Assembly: GCA_905181865.1 (NCBI GenBank)
Contig: CAJIZG010000005.1
Coordinates: 540,705-604,704, forward strand
Direction of reading: 5' to 3'
DNA length: 64,000 nt
DNA from: Urechidicola croceus
GTDB lineage: Bacteria > Bacteroidota > Bacteroidia > Flavobacteriales > Flavobacteriaceae
The notes beneath the pieces were generated by a model. It did no database searches. It saw nothing but the letters and a program-made list of their open reading frames with translations, and had not been told where the DNA came from. Positions 63,096 through 64,000 of the stretch are shown piece by piece. Each line of letters begins with the position of its first letter. Positions within the stretch are counted from its first letter, which is position 1. The translations under genes were made by a program, and so were the position numbers.

Positions 63096-64000
63096 ATGAT
63101 AAATACAATTTCGCCAGTAGATGGTTCTGTTTATTGTGCTACTCAGAATCATACAGAAAAAGATATAAAAGAAACCTTAGAATTAGCAGGTGTAGCATTT
63201 TCAAAATGGGCAGATTTGTCCATGGTCGAAAGGAAAAATTATGTAACGGCATTTGTAAATGCCATCATTGATGATACAGATGAAATAGCAACAGAGTTGA
63301 CCTTTCAAATGGGTAGACCCTTGAGTCAAACTCCTTGGGAAATTAGTGGTTTTGCAGAGAGAGCAAACTATATGGTTTCGATTGCCGAAGAGGCTTTGGA
63401 GCCGCATATCATAGAAGATAGCGATGCCTATAAAAGATGGACTGAAAGAGTGCCTTTAGGTGTTTTGGGAGTGCTAAGTCCTTGGAATTACCCTTTTTTA
63501 ACATCAGTTAATGCTATTGTTCCTGCGCTTTTGGCAGGTAATGTGATTGTATTAAAACACTCGTTTCAAACACCGCAAGTAGCAGAAAGATATGCCAAGG
63601 CAGCTGAAAAAGCAGGATTTTCAAAAGGAGTTTTTCAGATATTACATTTGAATCATGCTGATACAGCGCTTTTAATTAGCAATCCAAGAATTGATGGTGT
63701 GTGTTTTACAGGATCGGTTGCTGGAGGTATTGCAGTGCAAAATTCACTGAATAATAAATTTATTCCTTGCGGACTAGAATTAGGGGGTAAAGATGCCGCT
63801 TATGTGCGTGCAGATGCTGATTTGTCTTTGAGTGTTGAAAGTTTGGTAGACGGTGCATTTTTTAATAGCGGACAATCTTGTTGCGGAATTGAAAGAATTT
63901 ATGTGCACGCCGATTTATATGATCAATTTGTTGATGCATATGTTGCGTTGACAAAGAAATATAAATTAGGAAATCCGATGAATACAGATACAAATTTAGG
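63096..64000 (+). CDS. Aldehyde dehydrogenase family protein, N-terminal part
   Basis: The first 301 residues lie in the window; the gene runs off the right edge. Family motifs are present: VPLGVLGVLSPWNYPF, NVIVLKHSFQTP, FTGSVAGG, the catalytic Glu in LELGGKDAAYV and the nucleophile in FNSGQSCCGIERIYV. The ATG at 63096 is 4 bp after the ligase stop codon. In gamma-glutamyl-amine pathways an aldehyde dehydrogenase oxidises the gamma-glutamyl-aminoaldehyde, which suits this position. Confidence 0.93.
   Translation, partial: MINTISPVDGSVYCATQNHTEKDIKETLELAGVAFSKWADLSMVERKNYVTAFVNAIIDDTDEIATELTFQMGRPLSQTPWEISGFAERANYMVSIAEEALEPHIIEDSDAYKRWTERVPLGVLGVLSPWNYPFLTSVNAIVPALLAGNVIVLKHSFQTPQVAERYAKAAEKAGFSKGVFQILHLNHADTALLISNPRIDGVCFTGSVAGGIAVQNSLNNKFIPCGLELGGKDAAYVRADADLSLSVESLVDGAFFNSGQSCCGIERIYVHADLYDQFVDAYVALTKKYKLGNPMNTDTNL

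Noticed and set aside
1-64000. CRISPR array or cas genes
   Set aside because: No regularly spaced direct repeats with unique spacers and no Cas-like protein were seen; the GATA tract and gene-internal repeats are different.

Overview
The window looks like chromosomal DNA of a member of the Flavobacteriaceae (phylum Bacteroidota). The DNA is AT-rich. Several genes are preceded by the Bacteroidota promoter pattern (TTG about 17-23 nt upstream of TAnnTTTG). Marker genes fit as well: a type IX secretion (T9SS) cargo with its PorP/SprF-like partner, a FucP/NagP-type sugar transporter, a DUF2723 membrane protein, and flavobacterial versions of rpoN, asnS and polA. Genus cannot be assigned by eye.

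Layout. 1-2.6 kb: the start of a TolC-type efflux gene behind a tetR gene, then a polyprenyl synthetase and a decayed outer-membrane-protein gene. 2.7-8.7 kb: a tRNA with anticodon CAT, a small PID-CTERM-like protein, riboflavin synthase, pdxA, and a fatty-acid/ribosome block (DUF177, rpmF, fabH, accB, accC). 8.7-13.6 kb: a zinc metallopeptidase, tRNA-Ser(GGA), an ExbB/ExbD energy-transduction operon and a beta-barrel protein. 13.6-21.3 kb, minus strand: asnS-rpoN-membrane protein, an RND/MMPL exporter, and pyrH-frr.

21.5-33.2 kb: an approximately 12-kb catabolic block, mostly plus strand, lying between pyrH-frr and tsf-rpsB-rpsI-rplM, which are usually neighbours. It has two modules. One looks like D-serine (or D-hydroxy-amino-acid) use: GntP-type permease, RidA imine deaminase, a PLP/zinc dehydratase of the DSD1 type, an M19 dipeptidase and a Gfo/Idh oxidoreductase. 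The other is amino-sugar use: NagB fused to a PIG-L deacetylase, a LytS/LytR two-component pair, a NagP-like transporter and a NagX-like membrane acetyltransferase. 33.4-45.3 kb: ribosomal genes, a dead SRPBCC gene, polA, a metallophosphoesterase, a thioredoxin-like protein without its cysteines, a polysaccharide deacetylase and a DUF2723 protein.

45.4-54.3 kb is accessory DNA: tRNA-Gln(TTG), the last codons of a tyrosine integrase, an odd lipoprotein gene, and two directly repeated, dead IS3-family copies. The copies bracket a large reprolysin-like metalloprotease with a type B T9SS sorting domain and its PorP/SprF-like partner. 54.3-58.4 kb: a molybdate-type ABC operon (double-domain ModA, ModB, ModC, MoaD, MoeB) whose promoter side is the IS end and whose MoeB gene is frameshifted. 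58.4-64 kb: a chimeric double SGNH hydrolase, then an ethanolamine-type permease, a glutamine-synthetase-like ligase and an aldehyde dehydrogenase cut by the window edge. These last three fit a gamma-glutamylated-amine pathway.

Decay is a recurring theme. Dead or damaged genes occur at about 2.1, 16.9, 17.3, 36.3, 45.8, 46.1, 46.8, 53.4 and 57.6 kb, and a gene fusion lies at 58.4 kb. No CRISPR array, rRNA gene or intact mobile element was seen.
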